Source of the DNA: Pseudonocardia terrae
GTDB lineage: Bacteria; Actinomycetota; Actinomycetes; Mycobacteriales; Pseudonocardiaceae
DNA: 64,000 nt
NCBI RefSeq assembly: GCF_021343995.1
Contig: NZ_JAJTTE010000002.1
Coordinates: forward strand, 169,165-233,164
Reading direction: 5' to 3'
The translations under genes and the position numbers were made by a program. The notes below the pieces were generated by a model that worked only from the letters and a program-made list of their open reading frames with translations, had not been told where the DNA came from and did no database searches. Each line of letters begins with the position of its first letter. Within the stretch, counting starts at the first letter, position 1. Below are positions 55,307 through 63,999 of the stretch, piece after piece.

Positions 55307-57000
55307 TGACGACCACGGAGAACCCCCGGTCGAGGCGGACCGACATCCTCGAGGACCGGCCCGTCAACCTCGACGGGTTCGTGGAGGAGTGGCCCGAGAA
55401 GGGCCTCGTCGCCATGGAGTCGGACTTCGACCCGCAGCCGAGCGTGCGGGTCGAGGCCGGGAAGATCGTCGAGCTCGACGGCCGTGCCCGCGCGGACTTC
55501 GACTTCATGGACACCTTCATCGCCGACCACGCGATCGACGTCGAGACCGCGGAGGAGGTCAACGCGATCCCGTCCGTGGAGATCGCGCGGGCGCTCGTCG
55601 ACCCCGGTGCCTCGCGGGACGAGCTGACCCGGATCGGGCGCGGGCTCACCCCGGCGAAGATCCTCGACGTCGTCAAGCTGATGAACGTCGTCGAGATCAT
55701 GATGGCGATGCAGAAGATGCGGTCCCGCCGCACGCCCGCCAACCAGGCGCACTCCACCAGCGCCAAGGACAACCCGATCCAGGTCGCCGCCGACGCGGCC
55801 GAGGGCGCGCTGCGCGGGTTCGCCGAGCTGGAGACCACCCTCGGCGTCGTCCGGTACGCGCCGCTCGTGGCGATCGCGCTGCAGGTCGGCGGCCAGGTCG
55901 GACGGGGCGGCGTGCTCACCCAGTGCGCGCTGGAGGAGGCCACCGAGCTCGAGCTCGGCATGCGCGGCATCACCGCCTACGCCGAGACGATCTCCGTCTA
56001 CGGCACCGAGTCCGTGTTCGTCGACGGCGACGACACGCCCTGGTCCAAGGCGTTCCTGGCCAGCGCGTACGCCTCGCGCGGGATCAAGATGCGGTTCACC
56101 TCGGGCACCGGGTCGGAGGTGCAGATGGGCAATGCCGAGGGCCGCTCCATGCTGTACCTGGAGATCCGCTGCATCCTCATGGCCAAGGGCGCCGGGGTGC
56201 AGGGCCTGCAGAACGGCTCCATCTCCTGCATCGGAGTCCCGGGCGCGGTGCCCGGCGGCATCCGCGCGGTCGCCGCCGAGAACCTGATCGCGAGCTGGAT
56301 GGACCTGGAGTGCGCCTCCGGCAACGACCAGTCCTTCTCGCACTCGGCCATGCGCCGCACCGCTCGCCTGCTGCCGCAGATGCTGCCGGGCACGGACTTC
56401 GTCTGCTCCGGCTACTCGGCGGTCCCCAACCCGGACAACATGTTCGCCGGCTCCAACCTCGACGTCGAGGACTACGACGACTGGAACACCATCCAGCGCG
56501 ACCTGCAGGTCGACGGCGGCCTGCGGCACGTCCGGGAGCCGGAGATCCTGCAGGCCCGGGAGAAGGCGGCCCGCGCGCTGCAGGCCGTGTTCGCCGAGCT
56601 CGACCTGCCGCGGATCACCGACGAGGAGGTCGAGGCGGCCGTCTACGCGCACGGCAGCGAGGACTACCCCGAGCGCGACGTACTCGAGGACCTCAAGGGC
56701 GCGCAGTCGGTCATGGACCGCGGGGTCACCGGCCTCGACCTGGTGAAGGCGCTCGAGCGCAGCGGCTTCCACGACGTGGCCGAGAACCTGCTGACCGTGC
56801 TGCGCCAGCGCGTCTCCGGCGACCTGCTGCAGACCGCCGCGATCCTCACCGACGAGTTCGTGCCCCTCTCGGCGATCAACGACGCCAACGACTACGGCGG
56901 GCCGGGCTCCGGCTACCGCCTCCAGGGCGAGCGGTGGGAGCAGCTCAAGAAGCTGCGCCACGTGACGAGCGCCGAGAACCCCGAGACGGAGGTGTCGTGA
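55306..57000 (+). CDS. pduC: Diol/glycerol dehydratase large subunit
   Basis: A 564-residue alpha subunit, a TIM-barrel radical enzyme that dehydrates 1,2-propanediol or glycerol to propionaldehyde or 3-hydroxypropionaldehyde with adenosylcobalamin. Recognised segments include VVEIMMAMQKMRSRRTPANQ, RGITAYAETISVYGTE, SGTGSEVQMGNAEGRSMLYL (substrate/K+ site), NGSISCIGVPGAVPGG and LECASGNDQSFSHS. Length is typical. One-base overlap with the small-subunit gene and 1-4 base overlap with the medium-subunit gene ensure coupled synthesis. Glycerol versus propanediol preference cannot be decided. Confidence 0.96.
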   Translation: MTTTENPRSRRTDILEDRPVNLDGFVEEWPEKGLVAMESDFDPQPSVRVEAGKIVELDGRARADFDFMDTFIADHAIDVETAEEVNAIPSVEIARALVDPGASRDELTRIGRGLTPAKILDVVKLMNVVEIMMAMQKMRSRRTPANQAHSTSAKDNPIQVAADAAEGALRGFAELETTLGVVRYAPLVAIALQVGGQVGRGGVLTQCALEEATELELGMRGITAYAETISVYGTESVFVDGDDTPWSKAFLASAYASRGIKMRFTSGTGSEVQMGNAEGRSMLYLEIRCILMAKGAGVQGLQNGSISCIGVPGAVPGGIRAVAAENLIASWMDLECASGNDQSFSHSAMRRTARLLPQMLPGTDFVCSGYSAVPNPDNMFAGSNLDVEDYDDWNTIQRDLQVDGGLRHVREPEILQAREKAARALQAVFAELDLPRITDEEVEAAVYAHGSEDYPERDVLEDLKGAQSVMDRGVTGLDLVKALERSGFHDVAENLLTVLRQRVSGDLLQTAAILTDEFVPLSAINDANDYGGPGSGYRLQGERWEQLKKLRHVTSAENPETEVS

Positions 57001-57575
57001 TGACCGCCCCGACCGCCGAGCGCACGCTCACGCTGAAGGAGGTCGGGCCGGCCAAGCGGGCCTCGCGGCCCGACGAGGTGGTCGTCGCCGTGTCGCCAGC
57101 CTTCTCGGACCCGTTCACCAAGACCATCGTCGACGTCCCGCACGCCGAGGTGATCCGGCAGATCCTGGCCGGCATCGAGGAGCAGGGCGTGCACGCGCGG
57201 GTGATCAAGGTGTGGGACACCGCGGACCTCGCGGCCGTCGCGCACACCGGGGCGCGGCTGTCCGGCTCCGGGATCTCGATCGGCCTGCTCTCCCGGGGCA
57301 CGGCGATGATCCACCAGCGTGACCTGCCGCGGCTGTCGAACCTGGAGCTGTTCCCGCAGTCGCCGCTGCTCGACGCCGAGGTGTTCCGCCGGATCGGGTC
57401 CAACGCCGCCCAGTACGCCAAGGGCGAGTCGCCGGCCCCGGTGCCCACCCGCAACGACCAGATGGCCCGGCCGCGCTGGCAGGCCAAGGCCGCGCTGCTG
57501 CACCTCAAGGAGTTCGAGTGCATCGTCGCGGGCCGCAAGCCGGTGGAGGTCGAGCCGGTGATCTCCCGCGCATGA
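57000..57575 (+). CDS. pduD: Diol/glycerol dehydratase medium subunit
   Basis: A 191-residue beta subunit carrying the corrinoid-binding Rossmann-like fold: EVVVAVSPAFSDPFTKTIVD, IKVWDTADLAAVAHTGARLS, GSGISIGLLSRGTAMIHQRD and LPRLSNLELFPQSPLL are the known signature stretches. The N-terminal extension that targets PduD to microcompartments is absent, in line with the lack of shell genes. A GTG one codon upstream (56997) is an alternative start. Confidence 0.94.
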   Translation: MTAPTAERTLTLKEVGPAKRASRPDEVVVAVSPAFSDPFTKTIVDVPHAEVIRQILAGIEEQGVHARVIKVWDTADLAAVAHTGARLSGSGISIGLLSRGTAMIHQRDLPRLSNLELFPQSPLLDAEVFRRIGSNAAQYAKGESPAPVPTRNDQMARPRWQAKAALLHLKEFECIVAGRKPVEVEPVISRA

Positions 57576-59389
57576 CGAGGCGGCTGGTCGTCGGCGTCGA
57601 CATCGGCAACTCGACGACCGAGGCGTGTGTGGCGGCCGTGTCCGGGGACTCCGTGGAGTACCTGGGCACGGCCCTCACCCACACGACCGGGGTCAAGGGC
57701 ACGCCGGACAACACCGACGGCGCGGTGTCGGCGGTCCGCCGGGCGCTCGACCGGGCCGGCCGCACCGAGTCCGAGGTCGAGACCGTCCTGCTCAACGAGG
57801 CCACGCCCGTCATCTCCGGGCTGGCCATGGAGACGATCTCCGAGACGATCATCACCGAGTCCACGATGATCGGGCACAACCCCGCCACACCCGGCGGGGA
57901 GGGGCTCGGGGTCGGCACCACTGTGGCGATCGACGCGCTGTCCGGCGCGTCCGGCCCGACGATCGCGGTCGTCGGGCCGGGCTGGGACTTCGACGACGTC
58001 GCGACCGAGCTCAACGCCGCCACGGAGCGCGGCCTCGAGGTCGTCGCCGCGGTCCTGGCGCACGACGACGCCGTGCTCGTCGTCAACCGGCTGCGCACGC
58101 CGATCCCGGTCGTCGACGAGGTCGGCGCGGTCGAGAAGGTGCCGCTCGGGATGCGGGCGGCGGTGGAGGTGGCGCCGCCCGGACGCACGATCCGCACGCT
58201 CTCGGACTCCTACGGCCTGGCCTCGGTGTTCGAGCTCGACCCGGACCAGACCAAGCACGTCTCGCCGGTGGCGCGGGCGCTGACCGGGAACCGGTCCGCC
58301 GTCGTCGTCCGGACGCCCAGCGGTGACGTGACCGACCGGCGGATCCCGGTCGGCACGCTCACCCTCCGCGGCGCGGGCAAGACCCTGCAGGTCGATGTCG
58401 ACGCCGGTGCCGAGGCGATCATGGAGGTGCTCGGCCGGGTCCAGCCGCTCGACGACGCCACCGGCGAGGCCGGCACGCACGTCGGCGGCATGCTCGCACA
58501 GGTCCGCGACACGATGACGGACGTGACCGGGCAGCCGGCGGCGGAGATCCGGATCCGGGACGTGCTCGCCGTCGACACCTTCGTGCCCAAGGAGGTCCGC
58601 GGCGGCCTGGCCGGCGAGGTCGCGCCGGAGAACGCCGTCGCGCTCGCCGCGATGGTGCGCACCAGCCGCAGCCGGATGCAGGTGGTGGCCGACGAGGTCG
58701 CCGCCGCGCTGGGCTGCCGGGCCGAGATCGGCGGCGTCGAGGGCGAGATGGCGGTCCGCGGCGCGCTGACCACGCCCGGCACGGCCGTGCCGATCGCCGT
58801 GCTCGACCTGGGGGGCGGGTCGACGGACGCCGCGCTGCTCGACCGCGACGGCGTGTGCTCGGCCGTGCACGTGGCCGGGGCCGGGGAGCTGGTCACCAAG
58901 CTGATCGGCTCCGAGCTGGCGCTCGACGACCGCGAGCAGGCGGAGGCCGTCAAGCGGCACCCGCTGGCGAAGGTGGAGAGCTTCTTCCACGTCCGGCACG
59001 AGGACGGGACGGTGCAGTTCTTCCCGGAGCCGCTGCCGTCGCACGTGTTCGCGCGGGTGGTCACGATGACGCCCGAGGGCCCCGCGCCCGTCGCGACCCG
59101 GCACTCGGTCGACCACGTGCGGCGGGTGCGCCGGGAGGCCAAGCGGAAGGTGTTCGCGGTCAACGCCGTGCGGGCGCTCAAGCAGGTCGCGCCGGGCGGC
59201 AGCCTGCGGATGCTCGACTTCGTGGTGCTGCTCGGCGGCTCGGCGCTGGACTTCGAGATCCCGGACCTCATCGCCGACGCCCTGGCCGGCTACGGCGTGG
59301 TCTGCGGGATCGGCAACGTCCACGGCAGCGAGGGACCGCGCAACGCGGTCGCCTCGGGGCTGGTCGACGCGCACGTGGCGGGCGCGTGA
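57572..59389 (+). CDS. Diol dehydratase reactivase large subunit
   Basis: A 605-residue DdrA/PduG-type chaperone ATPase that exchanges damaged cobalamin out of the dehydratase. It has an actin-like ATPase fold with phosphate loops VVGVDIGNSTTEACVAAVSG and VLDLGGGSTDAALLDRDG, and the dehydratase-mimicking domain. Length matches the family. The ATG overlaps the medium-subunit stop by four bases (ATGA). Confidence 0.94.
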   Translation: MTRRLVVGVDIGNSTTEACVAAVSGDSVEYLGTALTHTTGVKGTPDNTDGAVSAVRRALDRAGRTESEVETVLLNEATPVISGLAMETISETIITESTMIGHNPATPGGEGLGVGTTVAIDALSGASGPTIAVVGPGWDFDDVATELNAATERGLEVVAAVLAHDDAVLVVNRLRTPIPVVDEVGAVEKVPLGMRAAVEVAPPGRTIRTLSDSYGLASVFELDPDQTKHVSPVARALTGNRSAVVVRTPSGDVTDRRIPVGTLTLRGAGKTLQVDVDAGAEAIMEVLGRVQPLDDATGEAGTHVGGMLAQVRDTMTDVTGQPAAEIRIRDVLAVDTFVPKEVRGGLAGEVAPENAVALAAMVRTSRSRMQVVADEVAAALGCRAEIGGVEGEMAVRGALTTPGTAVPIAVLDLGGGSTDAALLDRDGVCSAVHVAGAGELVTKLIGSELALDDREQAEAVKRHPLAKVESFFHVRHEDGTVQFFPEPLPSHVFARVVTMTPEGPAPVATRHSVDHVRRVRREAKRKVFAVNAVRALKQVAPGGSLRMLDFVVLLGGSALDFEIPDLIADALAGYGVVCGIGNVHGSEGPRNAVASGLVDAHVAGA

Positions 59390-59721
59390 CCGAGAAGCCC
59401 GCGATCGTCCTGCGGCACACCGGGTACGCGGACCCGGCGGTGCTGCGGGAGGTGTGTGCGGGGGCGGAGGAGGAGGGCGTGCCGACGCGGGTGGAGCAGG
59501 TCCGCGAGGCCGGCGCGGTCGCGTTGGCACACGCCGCCGCCCTCGAGTCGCCCCTGGAGACCGGGATCGGGATCGACGGGTCCGGCGGTGTGGCGGTGCA
59601 CCACGCGTCGCTGCCGCCGGACGGTCCGGTGCAACGGGTCGAGGCGGGCTCCCCGCGCCCCGACCTGCGCATCGCCGGACGGACCGCCGCGCGGATCGTG
59701 AAGGTCCTGCCCCTGTCGTAG
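59386..59721 (+). CDS. Diol dehydratase reactivase small subunit
   Basis: A 111-residue DdrB/PduH-type subunit, structurally like the dehydratase medium subunit. Segments EVCAGAEEEGVPTRVEQVRE, ESPLETGIGIDGSGGVAVHH and GRTAARIVKVLPL are recognisable. It displaces the medium subunit to release inactive cobalamin. The GTG overlaps the previous stop by four bases. A strong hairpin follows, closing the operon. Confidence 0.92.
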   Translation: MTEKPAIVLRHTGYADPAVLREVCAGAEEEGVPTRVEQVREAGAVALAHAAALESPLETGIGIDGSGGVAVHHASLPPDGPVQRVEAGSPRPDLRIAGRTAARIVKVLPLS

Positions 59722-59728
59722 CACCCTG

Positions 59729-59770
59729 CGCGAACGGCGCCCTCGTCGACCAGCGGGGGCGCCGTTCGCG
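59729..59770 (+). terminator. Terminator hairpin after the dehydratase operon
   Basis: A perfect 14-bp stem (cgcgaacggcgccc / gggcgccgttcgcg) with a 14-base loop begins 8 bases after the reactivase stop codon. Confidence 0.8.
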
Positions 59771-59801
59771 TGGTGCCGTCGAGCCCGGGCGGCGCCGTGG
59801 C

Positions 59802-59832
59802 TTGTCCACCATAGGTGAACGCCGTCTAGGAT
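59802..59832 (+). promoter_or_regulatory. Promoter of the XRE-cupin gene with internal operator
   Basis: TTGTCC (59802-59807) and TAGGAT (59827-59832) are spaced by 19 bases and fit a vegetative promoter. Between them lies cacc-ata-ggtg, a small inverted repeat that could be bound by the encoded regulator. A start at 59839-59840 would make the GTG there leaderless. Confidence 0.55.
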
Positions 59833-60433
59833 GGTCAACGTGAGCCGGCCGAGCCCCGCGACCTGGGAGCCCATCGTCGACGCGATCGGTCCCAAGGTGC
59901 GCGCCGCCCGGACCCGGCTCGGGCTGTCGTTGCAGCAGCTCGCCACCCGTGCGGACGTGTCGGCCGCCGCGGTGCACAAGGTGGAGCGCGGGGACATGGT
60001 CCCCACGATCACCACGCTGCTCAAGCTGGCCGGTGCGCTGGGCCAGCCCGTGTCGGCGTTCGTCGACGACAGCGGGCTCGAGCCGCCGGCCGCGGTCCAC
60101 GTGCGGGCGTCGGAGCGGCCGCCCGCGCCGCGCGACTGGGCGCCCGGGGCGCTCGGTGTCGCGGTGGAGGGCCTCGCCGCGCCCACGGACGTGCTGCGCG
60201 CGGCGGCCGTGGAGGTCGAGGTCGAACCGGGCGGCGAGAGCGGCGACACCCGGCCGCGCCGCCCGGGCGAGGAGCTGGTGCTGGTCCGGGAGGGCACGCT
60301 GTCGGTCGAGGTCGCGGGGGAGACGTACGAGGTGGAGGCCGGGGACGTGCTGCACTACCCGACGGACCGGGGGCACGCCTGGCGCAACGCCGGCGACGTC
60401 CCGGTGCGCGCGATCTGGCTGGTCCTGCGATGA
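59831..60433 (+). CDS. XRE-family regulator with cupin domain
   Basis: A 200-residue regulator. The helix-turn-helix (about 20-75) reads LGLSLQQLATRADVSAAAVH then KVERGDMVPTITTLLKLA. The C-terminal cupin (about 105-200) has RRPGEELVLVREGTLSVEVA and HYPTDRGHAWRN. The start may be the GTG at 59840 (leaderless) rather than the ATG at 59831. Its stop overlaps the AIR-synthase-like ATG by four bases, so both are one unit. It may control that gene and perhaps the upstream dehydratase operon. Confidence 0.87.
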   Translation: MVNVSRPSPATWEPIVDAIGPKVRAARTRLGLSLQQLATRADVSAAAVHKVERGDMVPTITTLLKLAGALGQPVSAFVDDSGLEPPAAVHVRASERPPAPRDWAPGALGVAVEGLAAPTDVLRAAAVEVEVEPGGESGDTRPRRPGEELVLVREGTLSVEVAGETYEVEAGDVLHYPTDRGHAWRNAGDVPVRAIWLVLR

Positions 60434-61392
60434 GTGCCGCCGTCACGGAGACCCTCGCCGAGATCGCCGCGGCCTGCCTCGCCAACCCGGGGCTCGCCGC
60501 CAAGGCCGAGATCGCGCTGGTCGGCGAGGTGCTGGGCGACACGGACTGGCAGGGCGGGCCGGGCGACGACGGCGCGGTCGTCACCGCGCACGGCGGCCCG
60601 GTCGTGGCCTGCGGCGAGGCCCTGTTCCCGCCGTTCGTGGCGGCCGACCCGCACGGCGCCGGGTTTGCGGCGGTCCTGACGAACGTCAACGACGTCGCGG
60701 CGATGGGCGGCGTGCCGCTCGGGATCGTCGACACGGTGGTGGCCTCGGAGGAGCTGGCGCGCAAGGCCCTGGCCGGGATGCGCGAGGCGGCGGAGCTCTA
60801 CGACGTCCCGATCGTCGGCGGGCACCTCACGCTCCACGAGGGCGACCCGGCGATCTCCGCGTTCGCCGTCGGGGCCACGGCCGCGCCGCTGTCGGTGACC
60901 CGGGCCGCGCCGGGGCAGTCCCTGGTCGTGGCCGCCGCGCTCGACGGGCGGATGCGGGAGGACTTCCCGTTCTTCCCGGCCTTCGAGTCGCGTGGGCGGC
61001 AGAGCGCCGGCGACGTCCGGCTGCTCGGCACGCTGGCCGAGCGGGGCGTCGTGGTGGCGGCCAAGGACATCAGCATGGCCGGGCTGGTCGGGTCGCTGGC
61101 GATGCTGCTGGAGCCGGGGCGGCTGGGGGTGACGGTCGACGTCGCGGCCGTGCCCGCGCCCGCCGGGGTGCCGCTGGTGCGCTGGTTCAACTGCTTCCCC
61201 AGCTTCGGGTTCCTGCTCTGCGTGCCGGCCGGGTGCGAGGAGGAGTGCCTGGCCGCCTTCGGGGAGCGCGACCTCACCGCCGGGGTGGTGGGGACCCTCG
61301 ACGACAGTGCCGTCCTCGCGTTGACCCGGGGCGAGGAACGGGTGGAGGTCCTGGACCTGAACGCCACCGCGATCACCGGCCTCCCCCGCTGA
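60430..61392 (+). CDS. AIR-synthase-related protein, probably Sll0787 type (Nit1 cluster)
   Basis: A 320-residue protein of the PurM/ThiL/HypE superfamily: NVNDVAAMGGVPLGIVDTVV and GGHLTLHEGDPAIS are the ATP-binding and dimer motifs, and AAKDISMAGLVGSLAMLLEP the C-terminal Gly-rich motif. The pattern, including FPSFGFLLCVPAGCEEECL, resembles the Sll0787 family that accompanies Nit1, the Sll0786-type acetyltransferase and the radical SAM protein. Those partners lie 16 kb away at 41.3-44.4 kb. Such enzymes phosphorylate or activate a carbonyl/carboxyl group with ATP; the substrate is unknown. Confidence 0.72.
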   Translation: MSAAVTETLAEIAAACLANPGLAAKAEIALVGEVLGDTDWQGGPGDDGAVVTAHGGPVVACGEALFPPFVAADPHGAGFAAVLTNVNDVAAMGGVPLGIVDTVVASEELARKALAGMREAAELYDVPIVGGHLTLHEGDPAISAFAVGATAAPLSVTRAAPGQSLVVAAALDGRMREDFPFFPAFESRGRQSAGDVRLLGTLAERGVVVAAKDISMAGLVGSLAMLLEPGRLGVTVDVAAVPAPAGVPLVRWFNCFPSFGFLLCVPAGCEEECLAAFGERDLTAGVVGTLDDSAVLALTRGEERVEVLDLNATAITGLPR

Positions 61393-61422
61393 CTCCCGCA
61401 GCTCTCGGAAGCTCCGAGCGCG

Positions 61423-61485
61423 ACTCGCCGAAGCCCACACCCCGACTCGCGGAAGCTCTGAGTCGGGGAGTGGGCTTCCGCGAGT
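61423..61485. repeat. Long inverted repeat between convergent genes
   Basis: The two 26-base arms (61423-61448 and 61460-61485) match at 24 positions around an 11-base loop. Fragments of the same sequence (ggaagctc, cgactcgc) recur just outside at 61405-61430. It may terminate both the AIR-synthase-like gene and feoC. Confidence 0.7.
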
Positions 61486-61490
61486 CGGGC

Positions 61491-61760
61491 TCAGGGCCTC
61501 CGGCGGGTGAGCTGGACGAGGACCGGGCGGCTCGGGGTGCCGCAGCCCGGCTCGCCGCCGACCCCCGAGCCACACGAGCCGCATCCGGCCGGAGGGCAGC
61601 CGCCGCCCAACGACGAGGGCTCCAGCCGTCCCATCCGGACCAGGTGGTCGAGGGCCGCGTCGATCACGTCGGGTCGCAGTCCCGTCCGCGCCCCGAGGTC
61701 GGCCCGGGAGCGGGCACCTGCGTCGACCGCGTCGAGGACCGCGCGCAGTGGGCTGCTCAC
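61491..61760 (-). CDS. FeoC-like small winged-helix protein
   Basis: An 89-residue protein. The N-terminal winged helix has LRAVLDAVDAGARSRADLGA and DVIDAALDHLVRMGRLE. The C-terminal GGGCPPAGCGSCGSG plus a fourth nearby GCG give four or more cysteines that could bind an Fe-S cluster, as in FeoC. GTG at 61760 overlaps the feoB stop by four bases. FeoC proteins regulate or stabilise FeoB; a direct role in transcription has not been shown for this type. Confidence 0.78.
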   Translation of the reverse strand: MSSPLRAVLDAVDAGARSRADLGARTGLRPDVIDAALDHLVRMGRLEPSSLGGGCPPAGCGSCGSGVGGEPGCGTPSRPVLVQLTRRRP

Positions 61761-63712
61761 AGCAGCCTTCCGATCTGGAAGACCAACGCCCCCAGCGCCC
61801 AGGCGACGGTGAGCTGCCCGACGATCGCGAGCAGCGCCCAGCGCCTGCCGATCTCGCGGACCTGCGCCGCGACCGTCGCGACGCAGGGGGTGTACGCGAG
61901 CAGGAAGACCAGGAAGGCGAACACCGCGGCCAGCGTCGCGCCGCCCGCCGACGCCGTGAACGCCGCCAGGATGTGCTCCTGCAGCTGGGCCGGGGCCTGG
62001 CCGGCGGTGGGGTCGGCGGCGGCGTAGGTCTGCGCCCAGGAGGTGATCACGGCCTCCTTGGCGACGAACCCGACGACCAGTGCGCTCGAGGTGTGCCAGT
62101 CGCCGAACCCGAGCGGTGCGAACACGGGCGCGATCGCCTTCGCGACCGAGGCGAACAGGCTGTCCTCGGGGGCGACCTGCCCGAAGGCGCCACCGTGGAC
62201 GGCCGGGACGGCCTGCAGCAGCCAGACCACCGTGACCGTGGCGACGATGATCCCGCCCGCCGTGCGGAGGAACCCGCGCACCCGTTGCCAGGTGACCGCG
62301 GCCGTCAGCCGCAGCGTCGGGCGTTGGTAGGCGGGCAGGTCGAGCACCATGGCCGTGTCCCCGACCCGGTGCCACAACGTGCCCCGCATCGCCAGCCCGA
62401 CCAGCACGATGATCAGGATCGAGACGAGGTACATCCCGAAGACCACCGTCCCGGCGTGCTCGGGGAAGAAGGTCGCGGCGATCAGCACGTAGACCGTGAG
62501 CCGGGCGCTGCAGGAGGTGAAGGGCACCAGCAGGGCGGTCATCAGCCGCTGCCGCGCACCGGGGAGGATCCGTGTGGCGCTGATCGCCGGCACGTTGCAG
62601 CCGAAGCCCACCACCAGCGGCAGGAACGCCTTGCCCGGCAGCCCGATCGACCGCATCACCCGGTCGGTGACCACCGCGGCGCGAGCCATGTAGCCGGAGT
62701 CCTCGAGCAGCGCGAGCAGCGCGAACATGATGGTCATCAGGGGCACGAAGGTCAGCAGCATGCCGACCCCGGCGATCAGACCGTCGACCACGAACGCCTC
62801 GGGCCAGGTGCCGGTGAGCCCCGCCCGGGCGAACAACCAGTCGGCGGCCGAGGTGACCGGGCCGGAGAACAGGCCGCCGATCAGGTCCTGCAGCGGGGTG
62901 GCCACCGTGGTCGTGAGCTCGAAGACCGCCCACATGACGACCAGGAAGATCACCGGGCCCGCGACGGGCGCGGTCAGCCAGCGGTCGACCCGGTCGGTCG
63001 CGGTGGTGGCGACGTCGTCGCTGATCCGGCTCCCCGCACACGTCGCGGTGTCGACCCAGGCGAACCGCTCGTCGGCGACGGCCAGCTCGTCGTCGGCGTC
63101 GTCGACCTCGACCGCCCGGACCGGCGGGGTCTCCCCGGCGAGGGCGTCCGCCACCGCGGCGGCGAGGAGCGCGCCGCCACCTCGCCGGCGTGGGTCGAGC
63201 GGGACGACCGGGACACCCAGGGCGGCGCCGAGCCGCTCGGGGTCCACGACGATCCCCCTGCGCTCCGCGACGTCGATCATGGTCAGCGCCACGACGACCC
63301 GCTGGGCCCGCTCCCGCAGTTGGGCGACGAGGTAGAGGTTCCGGGCGAGGTGTGCCGCGCCGACGACGACCACGGTCACCTCGGGCGGCTCCGCGGGGCC
63401 GACGAGCAGGTCGCGGGTCAGCTCCTCGTCGGGTGAGTCCGGATCCAGGCTGTAGGCACCGGGCAGGTCCAGCAGCTCCACGTCGCGCCCGGGCACCCGC
63501 CACGCGGCGCGCCCGACCTCGACGGTGGTGCCCGGCCAGTTCCCGACGGTGCGCCCGCCGCCGGTCAGGGCGTTGAACAGCGTGGACTTGCCCGAGTTGG
63601 GGGCGCCGACGAGCGCGACGACCGGGGAGCCGGCCACGGCGGCGGGGCCGTCGGCACCGGCATGACAGGAGGGCGCTGCGGCACCCCGTCGGGTGAGGGG
63701 GCCGAGGCTCAT
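61757..63712 (-). CDS. feoB: Ferrous iron transporter FeoB
   Basis: A 651-residue protein with an N-terminal G domain (G1 GAPNSGKST at 36, G2 GNWPGTT, G3 DLPG in LLDLPGAYSLDPDSPDEE; the G4 motif is TMID rather than NMxD) and a C-terminal channel domain with two Gate regions (GFGCNVPAISATR, SCSARLTVYVLIA) and about eight helices. It imports Fe(II). The chain is shorter than E. coli FeoB (773) mainly in the linker. It overlaps feoA and feoC by four bases on each side, forming a feoA-feoB-feoC operon. Confidence 0.93.
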   Translation of the reverse strand: MSLGPLTRRGAAAPSCHAGADGPAAVAGSPVVALVGAPNSGKSTLFNALTGGGRTVGNWPGTTVEVGRAAWRVPGRDVELLDLPGAYSLDPDSPDEELTRDLLVGPAEPPEVTVVVVGAAHLARNLYLVAQLRERAQRVVVALTMIDVAERRGIVVDPERLGAALGVPVVPLDPRRRGGGALLAAAVADALAGETPPVRAVEVDDADDELAVADERFAWVDTATCAGSRISDDVATTATDRVDRWLTAPVAGPVIFLVVMWAVFELTTTVATPLQDLIGGLFSGPVTSAADWLFARAGLTGTWPEAFVVDGLIAGVGMLLTFVPLMTIMFALLALLEDSGYMARAAVVTDRVMRSIGLPGKAFLPLVVGFGCNVPAISATRILPGARQRLMTALLVPFTSCSARLTVYVLIAATFFPEHAGTVVFGMYLVSILIIVLVGLAMRGTLWHRVGDTAMVLDLPAYQRPTLRLTAAVTWQRVRGFLRTAGGIIVATVTVVWLLQAVPAVHGGAFGQVAPEDSLFASVAKAIAPVFAPLGFGDWHTSSALVVGFVAKEAVITSWAQTYAAADPTAGQAPAQLQEHILAAFTASAGGATLAAVFAFLVFLLAYTPCVATVAAQVREIGRRWALLAIVGQLTVAWALGALVFQIGRLL

Positions 63713-63999
63713 CCCTCGTCCGTGCGGGCCGTGCCGCGGGTCGCGGGAGCGTCCCCGCCGACCTCGTCGGTACCGATCCGCTCGGCGGTCCGGCGGTCCA
63801 GCGCGAGACGGCCGGCGCCGACACCCACGAGCCTCCCGCCGCCCGGTGTCCGGCCGAGGACGGTGACGATCGCGCCCGGACGGACGCCGAAACCCGCGAG
63901 CCGGAGGCGGTCGGCGACCGGCAGGCCGACATCGGCCACCCGGACCGCGCCGCCGACGTCGACACCGGAGAGCCCCTGGGGCCGGACCTTGCTCAGCAC
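63709..63999 (-). CDS. feoA: FeoA domain protein (start at the window edge)
   Basis: A 96-residue SH3-like protein: VADVGLPVADRLRLAGFGVR and PGAIVTVLGRTPGGG fit the FeoA pattern (RLxxLGxxPGxxVxV). It supports FeoB in Fe(II) uptake. The possible GTG start at 63999 is the last codon in the window, so the gene may extend beyond it. The C-terminal 25 residues are a hydrophilic tail. The stop overlaps the feoB start by four bases. Confidence 0.82.
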   Translation of the reverse strand: MLSKVRPQGLSGVDVGGAVRVADVGLPVADRLRLAGFGVRPGAIVTVLGRTPGGGRLVGVGAGRLALDRRTAERIGTDEVGGDAPATRGTARTDEG

